Shown here piece after piece: positions 6,840 through 14,665 of a stretch of DNA of 30,368 nucleotides. The notes beneath the pieces are model-generated. The model saw only the letters and a program-made list of their open reading frames with translations, did not search any database and had not been told where the DNA came from. How positions within the stretch are numbered: position 1 is the stretch's first letter; every line of letters starts with the position of its first letter. This DNA comes from Phycisphaerales bacterium UBA2396 (lineage in GTDB: Bacteria; Planctomycetota; Phycisphaerae; Phycisphaerales; UBA1924), in assembly GCA_002343325.1 (NCBI GenBank), contig DDSG01000155.1:1-30368 (forward strand), in the 5' to 3' direction. Both the position numbers and the translations under genes were made by a program.

Positions 6840-8698
6840 ATCTCGAACGCGCCGACGAAGGCATCAAGATCGAAGTAGTCGACAAAGCCGTCGCCCGTGA
6901 TGTCGGCGGAACGCCCGATGCCGCACGCGCCGGTCTCGAAGCACTCGACGAAGGCGTCGAGATCGAAGAAGTCGACGACGCCGTCGCTGTTGAAGTCGCC
7001 CGGCCCGCAGGGCGTGGGACAGCCCATCGACCCGCAGAAGAAGGGGATCCTGGCGACACCCGACGTTGCAACACCTCCGGGGGCGGCCGGGTCGTCCACG
7101 AACCACTGCGCGAAGAGAACCTGCCCCGGCGAAACATCGAGCGCCGTGAGGGGCCAGTGCTGCGTCGCGACACCTTCACCGGGGGCGCCCGGCTCAACCT
7201 GCAGCGCGTCGAACCAGCGCGTCGGGGTGATTCGCCCGGCCATGGGCGGCGTCGCCGACAAGCCGAGCCTGGCGGTCGCGCCCGGCAGCGCACGACCCAG
7301 CCCCAGCCGATACTCGCTGTTCCCGATCATGCTGGGGGACTGCGCGATGATGATCGGCACAAACCCGCCCGTGCCCGCGGTGCCCGGCGCCACGATCGTT
7401 GCCTGATCGTTCGCGCGGGCGGCAAAGAGCACCGGCGCGTCGAACGGCGGCAGCCCGTTGGCAACCCGCGGATCCGTCAGCCCGTTCTGCAACAGATCCT
7501 GGATCACCTGCGCCGCCTGCGGCGGCACGTTGACCTGGGCCATGATCGGGTCCTGATTGTCCGGGAACTGCGGCGCTGCCCCGGGCGCACGGGCGTAGAA
7601 GCGGATCACGTCCGTCAGCGTGGGAAACTGGCCGTTGTGCATGAACGAACGCTTCAGCCCGACGTTGCGAAGCCCGGGCACCTTGAACCGCCCGCGGTCC
7701 GCCGGGTTGTTCGTCACGTTCCGACGCCCCGGATCTTCGGCCGGCGGACGCAGCCCGATGTTGCGGAACGTAAAGTCCGTGAAGTGGTCGTTCGCCAGCG
7801 AGTGGCACGATGAACAACGCGACGCCTGGAAAGCCTGCAACCCCTGCTGCTGCTGCGGGGTCAGCGCGTTCTGCTCCCCGGCGACAAAGCGATCGTACGG
7901 CGTGCGGTCCGAGATCAGCGTCCGCTGATACGTCGCGATCGCCATCGAGATCCGGGCCGCGGTGATCGCCGGATCCCCGAACGCTCTCTCGAAGAGGTCG
8001 GCGTACATCGGGCGATCGGCGAGCGCCGCCGCGATATCCGGCGTGTGCTGCGTTGCCAGCGCCAGCGGCCGAACGGCGGAAAGCCGCTCTACAACGCCCG
8101 CGTAGTCGGTCCCGGCATGGGCCATCTCGATCGTGTTGATGATCGGCTGGGCCGCCTGACTCTCGAGCGCGCCGCCCGCGGCGATCACCACCTGCCCGGT
8201 CTGCGGATCGACGAATCGGCCCGACGCCCGGCCATCCCAGAACAAGAGCGGTGCGTACGCCGCATTGATCGGCGAGTTGGCCGAGCGATCGGTGATCTGC
8301 GGATTGACTCCAAACACGCTGTCGTGCTGGTAGTCGTTCTCCACGCCCGACCGAATGATCCCGGGCGAACCCAGAATGTCGTCTGGCGTGTTGAGCGCGC
8401 CGTCATCGCCCGGGTGCCGCGCCAGTCGCGGGTCGGCCCCGGCTCGCGGAAACACATGGCACGACGCGCACGCCACCACGTTCGCCGTCGACATCTGCTC
8501 GTCGAAGAACAGGATCTTGCCCAGCACACGCTTGGGTTCGCTGAAGGGGTTCTCGGACGGGAACGGCACGGGCGGCAACGCGGCGAACGACGCCACGGCC
8601 AGCACGCCCGCCACGCCGATGGGCAACCCAACCACGAACGACACCACGGCCACACGACCCGAGCGGGTCGAGCCCTTCCGGGGGCGACAACGATCCAT
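6830..8698 (-). CDS. di-heme cytochrome c peroxidase (CCP/MauG family) with GC-type dockerin
   Basis: The start ATG at 8698 follows AGGAG by 8 nt and gives 622 aa. The longer open frame upstream is only an out-of-frame reading of the previous gene's dockerin. A basic N-terminus and hydrophobic segment (about 15-36) form a signal peptide or membrane anchor. Two c-type heme sites are present: CASCH (Cys77, Cys80, His81) and CSSCH (Cys295, Cys298, His299). FWDGRA and SFMHNGQFPTLTDVIRFY (Met353, probable distal ligand) are hallmarks of bacterial di-heme peroxidases, which reduce H2O2 with electrons from small redox proteins. About 410-555 is an additional beta-rich, probably partner-binding domain. 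Residues 564-622 are the EF-hand pair ending Ile-Gly-Cys; its second loop has Thr at calcium position 3. It follows the multicopper oxidase gene in the same direction, about 100 nt away. Confidence 0.92.
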   Translation of the reverse strand: MDRCRPRKGSTRSGRVAVVSFVVGLPIGVAGVLAVASFAALPPVPFPSENPFSEPKRVLGKILFFDEQMSTANVVACASCHVFPRAGADPRLARHPGDDGALNTPDDILGSPGIIRSGVENDYQHDSVFGVNPQITDRSANSPINAAYAPLLFWDGRASGRFVDPQTGQVVIAAGGALESQAAQPIINTIEMAHAGTDYAGVVERLSAVRPLALATQHTPDIAAALADRPMYADLFERAFGDPAITAARISMAIATYQRTLISDRTPYDRFVAGEQNALTPQQQQGLQAFQASRCSSCHSLANDHFTDFTFRNIGLRPPAEDPGRRNVTNNPADRGRFKVPGLRNVGLKRSFMHNGQFPTLTDVIRFYARAPGAAPQFPDNQDPIMAQVNVPPQAAQVIQDLLQNGLTDPRVANGLPPFDAPVLFAARANDQATIVAPGTAGTGGFVPIIIAQSPSMIGNSEYRLGLGRALPGATARLGLSATPPMAGRITPTRWFDALQVEPGAPGEGVATQHWPLTALDVSPGQVLFAQWFVDDPAAPGGVATSGVARIPFFCGSMGCPTPCGPGDFNSDGVVDFFDLDAFVECFETGACGIGRSADITGDGFVDYFDLDAFVGAFEIGC

Positions 8699-8804
8699 GA
8701 GTTGATCTCCTGACCCGCCTCCACCGGCGAAACGCACCTCCCGGTCGCGTATTGCCGCCGCCCGCAACAACAAGGGATCCCCTGTGCCCGCGACGGCCCG
8801 TGCC

Positions 8805-11699
8805 TCAGCAGCCCGCCTCGAACCCGGCCGCGAACGCGTCGAAGTCGAAGAAGTCCACAAACCCGTCGCCGTCAAAGTCCGCGGTCGTGTCGGGCGGGCA
8901 CGATCCGCCCTCGAAGCACCCGACGAACGCGTCAAAGTCGAAGAAGTCGACGAATCCGTCGCCGTCAAAGTCCGCCGGGCAGAGGACCACGAACTGCCGC
9001 ATCATCTCGTGGTCCTCGTGCTCGAGGATGTGGCAGTGATAGGGGAACGCCCCGGTAAAGCCCTCGAACCGTGCGATCACGCGCGTGATCTGCCCGGGAT
9101 GGGCCGCGACCGTGTCCTTCCATCCGCGTTCGCCCGGCTCGGGCATCACTCTCGGCCCCGTCGGCTCGCCCGTCACGACATCAAAGTCCTGCCGATCCAG
9201 AACCTGGAACGACACCAGGTGCATGTGCATCGGGTGCGTCATCGACGACCGGTTGACCCACGCCCAGACCTCGGTCGTCCCGAGCCTGGGGTACTCCGTG
9301 ATGTCGTCCCAGCCCAGCCCGTTGATCATCCACATCCCGCCGTGGTGATCCGGGCAGTGCCCAGCCATGATCGCCAGCTCAAAGTCGCGCTGCCGGCGAG
9401 ACTCAGCCTCGTCGATCGGCGGAACATCCGCCATGACGCCGGGCAGCGGGGCCGTGTGCCCAGCCTGAGACCCGACCACGAACTTCATGATCTGCGGGAT
9501 CTCGCTCCCGGCCGGCCCGGAGGGGAAGGGCGCCCGCGCCGAATTCGTCAGGATGATCTCCGTCCCCGGCGCGTACCCGGCAAAGTCCACCACCACCTCC
9601 GCCCGCTCGCCGGGTGTCAGCGTGATCGAGTGCATCCCCACCGGCGCGGGAAGCAGCCCAAGATCCGTCCCGATCTGCCAGAACATCGCTCCATCCGACA
9701 GCGCGAGCGTGTACGCCCGGCTGTTGCTCCCGTTCAGCAGGCGGAACCGATACTTGCCCCGCTTCACGTCGAGATAAGGCCACACCTTCCCGTTCACCAG
9801 AGCCGTATCACCGTGGAAGTGCTCCATCCACATCATGTGATACCGCAACGAGCCGTCCGGATTGAACGACCGGTCCTGAATCGCCAGCGGCACCTCGAAC
9901 TCGCCCCGCGGCAGATCCAGCGACTGCTCCACCGGGTCTCGAAGGATGTAGAACCCCGCCATGCCCATGTACACGTTCAGGCGCGTGATCCCCAACGCGT
10001 GATCGTGGTACCACACCGTCGCCGCCGGCTGGTTGTTCGGATACGTGTACAGCGGCGAGGATTGTCCGGGCGGGAACGCAAGATCAGGAGAACCGTCGCT
10101 CTCGGGTCCGACCCTCCCGCCGTGCAGGTGAACCACACCCACCGGCACCTTGCCCGTCATGTCCGGGCCGTGCAGGCACTCGTCCACCGGCAGCACGTGC
10201 TCCGTGCGCACTTGACCCGTCTCGGCGATGCGCAGGTCGTTGTGCCAGCGCACCGTCACCGGCTGCCCGCGGAACGCCTCGATCGTCGGGCCCGGGTACG
10301 ACCCCGCGTACCCCCACACGCGTGTCGGGGGCAGGTCGCGGTGCAACTGCTGGAACTGCTCCGTCATCGCGATCTCGTAGTGCGCCGCGCCGCCCGACTG
10401 CCCGCTCGTCGGCACCGCCACGCCCGGGCGGGGCAGCGGATCGACGAATGGCGTCAGCACCACCGGACACTCCACCTGCCCGCAGTTGGTCCCGTTCCCG
10501 CGGAACGTCCCGCCGGCCAGCGCGCACTGCGTCGCCGTCAGCTCCTCGCACGCCCCGCTCGGCAGACAGCACGCCCCCACCGGCGCCGAGCGGTACTGCA
10601 CCACCATCACCGGCGCCTCCGCCGGAACACCGGCCTGTCGGCTCGTGAACCGCTTCCCGTTCGCCGAGCTCACCTCATCGCCCACGATCGCCCAGCCGTG
10701 GTTCATCGCCCCGTCCGCCCACGCCTGCACGTCCGCGATCATGTCCGGCCCGACGAACGCGAAGTACGCTCCCGCGTTGGTCACCGTTGTCGTGGCGCTC
10801 GGCATGTGGTGCAGGTCGCCCCCCGGCATGCTCCACAGCGTCGACGGATAGAAACGGTGAATCCACGTCGCATCGTTGGTCGTCGGCGTCGTCCCGCTCG
10901 ACTCGTTCCCCGATGGATTCGATGTCCCCTCGCCCCACGACGACATCAGGCTGTAGAGCGAGATCGGGAAAGGCGTGCCCTGCGACTGATTGCAGTACAG
11001 CTCAACCGACACGTCCAGGATCTCGATGTTCGCCGGCAGCGAAGAGAGGTCGAACTTCACCAGACCGCGGCGCTTCGCGCCCGTGCTCAGATTGCCGACG
11101 TAGATGTACTGGCCCGCACCATTCGCCGCCGAGCCGTCCACCGTCTCGTGCAGCACCGCGTCCTGCGAGGCCGAGAGCACGACCGTCACGGGCTGATTCC
11201 CGCACGGGTTGGGGTCGCACGTGGTGCCGATCCCGGCAAACTCGCCCCCCGCGGTCAGGCAGTCCGCTTCATCGAGGATCACGCACGAGCCGTTGGGAAG
11301 GCAGCACGCGCCGTTGCCCGGCGGGCGGACCGTGATCGTCCCCGCCATGCCCGACGCCGTCCCGTTCCCGTTGTCCACCCCGTGCGGGATGCAGTAGTAG
11401 GTGTACTTGCCGACGGTGTTGAACACGCGCTGGAAGACCGGTGACGACTGCGTGATCGACGCATTCCACGTCTCGGTGCTGCCCGAGACGGACGTGGTCG
11501 TGTGATTGCCGGACTGCCACGCCCAGCGGACCGTGTCGCCCGCCGTGACATACGCGTCGACAATCGGCCCGCCCTCCGGGTTCACGCTGAACTCGAAGTT
11601 AAAGACGTAGACCGTGCGCACATCCGCCCGGGCCGGGGCACCCATCCAACCCACGACGACGAGGAGCGACAGCCACAGCGCGCGAGCGAGAAATCGCAT
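8805..11699 (-). CDS. mosaic multicopper oxidase: cupredoxin, DNRLRE-like and three-cupredoxin oxidase domains, GC-type dockerin
   Basis: The ATG at 11699 sits 5 nt after GGAGG; a GTG two codons upstream would be too close. The protein is 964 aa with a signal peptide to about residue 26. Domains in order: a plastocyanin-like cupredoxin (27-125) with a His...Cys103-x2-His106...Met118 type-1 copper set; a six-Cys CCLPNGSC module (about 131-168); a DNRLRE-like carbohydrate/anchor beta domain (about 172-372); a second six-Cys module (about 376-411); and a multicopper oxidase (about 413-905). All four copper-ligand clusters are intact: HLHGG (524/526), WYHDHALG (565/567), HPMHMH (822/825/827) and HCHILEHEDHEM (888-899). 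Last comes the dockerin (907-964), ending Ala-Gly-Cys. It should oxidise phenols, metals or an electron-donor protein with O2 outside the cell. Closest in style to CotA/bilirubin-oxidase-type enzymes; substrate unknown. Confidence 0.92.
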   Translation of the reverse strand: MRFLARALWLSLLVVVGWMGAPARADVRTVYVFNFEFSVNPEGGPIVDAYVTAGDTVRWAWQSGNHTTTSVSGSTETWNASITQSSPVFQRVFNTVGKYTYYCIPHGVDNGNGTASGMAGTITVRPPGNGACCLPNGSCVILDEADCLTAGGEFAGIGTTCDPNPCGNQPVTVVLSASQDAVLHETVDGSAANGAGQYIYVGNLSTGAKRRGLVKFDLSSLPANIEILDVSVELYCNQSQGTPFPISLYSLMSSWGEGTSNPSGNESSGTTPTTNDATWIHRFYPSTLWSMPGGDLHHMPSATTTVTNAGAYFAFVGPDMIADVQAWADGAMNHGWAIVGDEVSSANGKRFTSRQAGVPAEAPVMVVQYRSAPVGACCLPSGACEELTATQCALAGGTFRGNGTNCGQVECPVVLTPFVDPLPRPGVAVPTSGQSGGAAHYEIAMTEQFQQLHRDLPPTRVWGYAGSYPGPTIEAFRGQPVTVRWHNDLRIAETGQVRTEHVLPVDECLHGPDMTGKVPVGVVHLHGGRVGPESDGSPDLAFPPGQSSPLYTYPNNQPAATVWYHDHALGITRLNVYMGMAGFYILRDPVEQSLDLPRGEFEVPLAIQDRSFNPDGSLRYHMMWMEHFHGDTALVNGKVWPYLDVKRGKYRFRLLNGSNSRAYTLALSDGAMFWQIGTDLGLLPAPVGMHSITLTPGERAEVVVDFAGYAPGTEIILTNSARAPFPSGPAGSEIPQIMKFVVGSQAGHTAPLPGVMADVPPIDEAESRRQRDFELAIMAGHCPDHHGGMWMINGLGWDDITEYPRLGTTEVWAWVNRSSMTHPMHMHLVSFQVLDRQDFDVVTGEPTGPRVMPEPGERGWKDTVAAHPGQITRVIARFEGFTGAFPYHCHILEHEDHEMMRQFVVLCPADFDGDGFVDFFDFDAFVGCFEGGSCPPDTTADFDGDGFVDFFDFDAFAAGFEAGC
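8838..8882 (-). repeat. dockerin EF-hand DNA repeat, copy 2 of the oxidase gene
   Basis: A 45-bp segment encoding the second calcium loop, differing at 3 of 45 positions from the segment at 4588-4632 in a different gene. Confidence 0.85.
8931..8975 (-). repeat. dockerin EF-hand DNA repeat, copy 1 of the oxidase gene
   Basis: A 45-bp segment encoding the first calcium loop, differing at 3 of 45 positions from the segment at 4588-4632. Confidence 0.85.
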
Positions 11700-11705
11700 A
11701 GACAC

Positions 11706-11721
11706 CTCCGGATATCCGGAG
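11706..11721. promoter_or_regulatory. 16-bp perfect palindrome at the ribosome-binding site of the oxidase gene
   Basis: CTCCGGATATCCGGAG is its own reverse complement. On the minus-strand transcript its 3' arm runs into the GGAGG ribosome-binding site just before the ATG at 11699. It could be a repressor operator, or an RNA hairpin that masks the ribosome-binding site. A palindrome of this length is not rare by chance in 30 kb; the position is what makes it notable. Confidence 0.4.
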
Positions 11722-11755
11722 TATGACGTGTCCCGCCACGCTCATCAAGCCCAAA

Positions 11756-11771
11756 TGTGGAGCGATCCACA
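11756..11771. repeat. inverted repeat in the dehydrogenase-oxidase intergenic region
   Basis: TGTGGA and TCCACA flank a 4-nt loop, 57 nt upstream of the oxidase start. On the minus strand it is followed by TTTGGG. It may be a weak terminator for the upstream dehydrogenase gene or part of the oxidase control region; the evidence does not decide. Confidence 0.3.
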
Positions 11772-11826
11772 CGATCACTGGGACGGGGGAATTTCACCGG
11801 GACTCGTTGACCACCATGCGTGGTGC

Positions 11827-13158
11827 CTACCAGTACAGCCCTTCGTACCCCGCGCCGGTTTTCCGCAAATCGGGGATGTTCATCAGGTCCACCACGCGTT
11901 GGCCGGGCTTGAAAGACACGGCCGCCCACGTCGCGGGCTTCAGGCGGTGAGTCACGATCAGCGTGTCCGCCCACGAGACCACGTCCTGCAGGTTCTGCGT
12001 CATCAGCTCGGCCAGGTGCGGCACCATCTGGAACGCGAACGACCGGTTCGCCCCGACCAGCGCCTGCACCGACAGGTGCTCGTCATAAATCTTGACGGGG
12101 TGACCCTTGCCGGTGAGCTGCTGCACAACCTCGACGATCGGGCTTTCGCGGACGTCGTCGGTGCCTTCCTTGAATGCCAGACCGATGATGCCGACCTTCG
12201 GACGATGCTCCGAGACGATCCGCTTGAGCAGGGCCTTGATCTGCACCTCGTTGCTGTCGAGCGTGCCCGCCAGCATCGGGAGCTTGGTCGCCGTGTCGCG
12301 GGCGGCGTCGAGAATCCCGCGCAGGTCCTTGGGCAGGCACGAGCCGCCGAACGCAAAGCCCGGCTTCAGGTACTTCGCCGAGATGTTGAGCTTCGTGTCG
12401 GCGCAGAACACGTCCATGACCTTGTGGCTGTCCACACCCAGGGTCTTGCAGATCATCCCGATCTCGTTGCCGAACGTGCACTTGAGGGCGTGGAAGCAGT
12501 TGTCGGCGTACTTGACCATCGCCGCCTCTTCTGGCGAAAGGAAGAACGTCGGGCACGACTTGAGCCCGGGATGATTCGCCGTCGGGTACATCCCCTTGCA
12601 CCACTCGGCGGTCTTCGCGTCCGTCGGGCCGAACACGATCTTGGGAGGGTTGTAGAAGTCGTACACGCTCACGCCTTCACGCAGGAACTCGGGATGGCAG
12701 CAGTACCCGATCCCCTCGCCCATCTTGCGCCCCGAGGCCTGCTCCAGAATGCTCATCAGCCGGCGGTGGATGTCCGGAAGGCTCGTGCTGCGGCTCAGCA
12801 CGACGTAGTGCGTCTTGTTGTGCCGCGTCACCGCCTCACCGATCTGACGGCAGACGGTTTCGAGGTACACCGCGTTCACCCCGCCGCTGGGCGTGCTCGG
12901 GGTCCCCACGCAGACCAGAGCCGCGTCGGAGTTCTTGATCGCCTCGTCAGCGTCCAATGTCGCCGAGAGCAAGCCCTTCGACAGAGCCTTCTCCAGCAAC
13001 TCGGGCAGCCCCTCTTCGACGATCGGGGGCTTGCCGGCCTTGATGAGATCGACCTTCGCCTTGCTGACGTCGCACCCGATGATCGTGTGCCCCAGATCCG
13101 CGAGACACCCGCAGGAGACCGCGCCGACGTATCCAAGACCAAAGACCGCGATTCGCAT
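11827..13158 (-). CDS. GDP-mannose/UDP-glucose 6-dehydrogenase family (AlgD-like)
   Basis: The 443-aa length matches the family. The N-terminal NAD-binding motif GLGYVG is at 7-12, CVGTPSTP at about 83-90, and the catalytic cysteine is Cys274 in FGGSCLPKDLRG. Conserved Lys216 (VKYADN) and the C-terminal motif FKEGTDDVRESP are present. The enzyme oxidises a nucleotide-activated hexose to the uronate in two NAD-dependent steps through a thiohemiacetal. Stretches such as YVGAVSCGCLADLGH and NEIGMICKTLGVD look closer to GDP-mannose dehydrogenase AlgD than to UDP-glucose dehydrogenase, but the substrate is not certain. The start has GAGG 8 nt upstream. It would supply GDP-mannuronate or UDP-glucuronate for an exopolysaccharide, consistent with the neighbouring transferase and epimerase genes. 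Confidence 0.88.
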   Translation of the reverse strand: MRIAVFGLGYVGAVSCGCLADLGHTIIGCDVSKAKVDLIKAGKPPIVEEGLPELLEKALSKGLLSATLDADEAIKNSDAALVCVGTPSTPSGGVNAVYLETVCRQIGEAVTRHNKTHYVVLSRSTSLPDIHRRLMSILEQASGRKMGEGIGYCCHPEFLREGVSVYDFYNPPKIVFGPTDAKTAEWCKGMYPTANHPGLKSCPTFFLSPEEAAMVKYADNCFHALKCTFGNEIGMICKTLGVDSHKVMDVFCADTKLNISAKYLKPGFAFGGSCLPKDLRGILDAARDTATKLPMLAGTLDSNEVQIKALLKRIVSEHRPKVGIIGLAFKEGTDDVRESPIVEVVQQLTGKGHPVKIYDEHLSVQALVGANRSFAFQMVPHLAELMTQNLQDVVSWADTLIVTHRLKPATWAAVSFKPGQRVVDLMNIPDLRKTGAGYEGLYW

Positions 13159-13364
13159 GGCTCTACCTCGCTCATCGTTCCCGGGCGGGAACGCTTTCCG
13201 GACGTGCTGACAGGCCCCCTGCTACGCGGGCCGGAACGGGGCGGTTCGCGCCCACGCTCTCTCCCTCCATCGGTCGCAACCGCCCCCCACTGCGATCCGG
13301 CGGACGATAGCGACGCTCCGGGGCATGTTCTCGGGCCAGCCCCCGCCCCTCCGCTCAGCCAGAC

Positions 13365-14555
13365 CTACTTCCGCATCGCCATGGCCAGACGGATGCTCCG
13401 ATCGATCGCCCCCACCATGTTGTCCAGCGTGACCGTGTCGCGCATCAACGCGGTTGCCCGCTGACAGACCGACTCGATCGCCGGACCACCCGCCAGGATC
13501 GTGCGCACACCCGAGACCATCGCGCCAAGGTCGCCGCGCGGATACCGCCACCCCGTCTGCTCGCCGGGACGATCGGACCCAACGAGAATCTCGCTGTCGG
13601 CCCCGATCTCGTCGGCGATCAGCGTCGGTCGGCCGAAGGCCAGGCTCTGGTTGATCGCCAGCCCCACCGCGCCGGGGTAGATGCAGATGTCGCTCGTGGC
13701 GATCCAGGCGTAGTCGTCGCCTTCGGGCACGCGCCCCGTCACGATGATCCGGTGCGGGTCGATCGCCGCCGCCTTTGCACGCACCTCTTCCAGCAGAGGC
13801 CCGCCGCTGATCAGCACCATCACCAGGTCCTTGTCGAGCTCGGCCAGCTTCGGCCAGGCGTCGAGCAGGTCTTGGTGCCGCTTGTCGGGGTCCATGCGAC
13901 CGATACAGAGCAGCACCTTCTTGCCGACCAGGCCTCGCTCCTGACGGATCGCCTGCCCGCGTGCGCGCAGGGCGTCACCTTCGGTGAAGATCTTGCGCGT
14001 GTCGATCGTGTTGTTGGCGATGATCGCCCGATCACCCGGGAAGCCCAGCCCGACCAGCTCGTCGTAGCTCGACTGGCCGTAACAGATCATCCGATCGAAC
14101 TTGCGGTAAAAAATGCGCTTGGGGACCGCCATGAGCGGAGCGACGCGGGAATAGCTGTGCACCTTGGACCACCCGATGGTGGGAATTCCCATCCGCCGGC
14201 ACATGCCGAGCAGTTCCCAGCAGGTCAGGTTGCGGATGTTGGCCTCCATCACCAGGGCTGCGGGGCGTTCCTGCTGAAGGAGGCGGGGGGCGTCGACCCA
14301 CCGGAAATGAAGGATCCCGAACTTTCGGAGGACCGAACGGGGGACGTGGCGGTAGTAGGGTCTCCCTTCGCCGCCGATGGCCTTGCCGTTGTTCATGCCG
14401 CCAAGGACTTCGAGCGTGAATCGGCCGTCGGCGAGACCCCGCTCCCGGACACCATCAAAAACGGGGGTTCTGTAATGATGAATGTCGGGCTGAAGAATCC
14501 AGACCTTGGGCGGGAGCGTTGCGGGTATGCTGGGGGAAACGTGGGTGTCGGCCAT
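13365..14555 (-). CDS. GT4-family glycosyltransferase
   Basis: About 396 aa with the two-Rossmann GT-B layout. The N-terminal domain begins PKVWILQPDIHHYRTPVFD. The C-terminal nucleotide-binding domain has LLCIGRMDPDKRHQDLLDAW, VTGRVPEGDDYAWIATSDI and the donor loop YPGAVGLAINQSLAFGRPT. In most GT4 enzymes this loop has an E-x7-E motif; here the second Glu position reads Gln (INQSLAFG), so the donor-site chemistry may differ. The protein is probably cytoplasmic or membrane-associated and adds a sugar to a surface glycan. The start is uncertain: ATG at 14555, ATG at 14570 or TTG at 14645 are in frame, and none has a clear ribosome-binding site. It diverges from the FkbM methyltransferase gene. 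Confidence 0.85.
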   Translation of the reverse strand: MADTHVSPSIPATLPPKVWILQPDIHHYRTPVFDGVRERGLADGRFTLEVLGGMNNGKAIGGEGRPYYRHVPRSVLRKFGILHFRWVDAPRLLQQERPAALVMEANIRNLTCWELLGMCRRMGIPTIGWSKVHSYSRVAPLMAVPKRIFYRKFDRMICYGQSSYDELVGLGFPGDRAIIANNTIDTRKIFTEGDALRARGQAIRQERGLVGKKVLLCIGRMDPDKRHQDLLDAWPKLAELDKDLVMVLISGGPLLEEVRAKAAAIDPHRIIVTGRVPEGDDYAWIATSDICIYPGAVGLAINQSLAFGRPTLIADEIGADSEILVGSDRPGEQTGWRYPRGDLGAMVSGVRTILAGGPAIESVCQRATALMRDTVTLDNMVGAIDRSIRLAMAMRK

Positions 14556-14665
14556 GGTGGAGGGGACCATAGGGGAGCATCGGCGAGTGATGGCCGGATC
14601 TTGAAGCGGGGGGAGGGCATGACGTTGTGTGTTCGCGTCGGGCAAGCAGTACGGAGGGAGAGGCG

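Noticed and set aside
8699..8968. A 90-codon upstream extension of the peroxidase reading frame.
   Set aside because: The extension is an out-of-frame reading of the previous gene's dockerin (Ser/Thr/Arg repeats). A ribosome-binding site and leader sequence mark the ATG at 8698.
8784..11444. An 886-codon plus-strand open frame opposite the multicopper oxidase gene.
   Set aside because: It is the antisense of a clearly recognised gene with intact copper motifs. Its translation is His/Arg-rich low-complexity sequence, as expected from GC-rich antisense reading.
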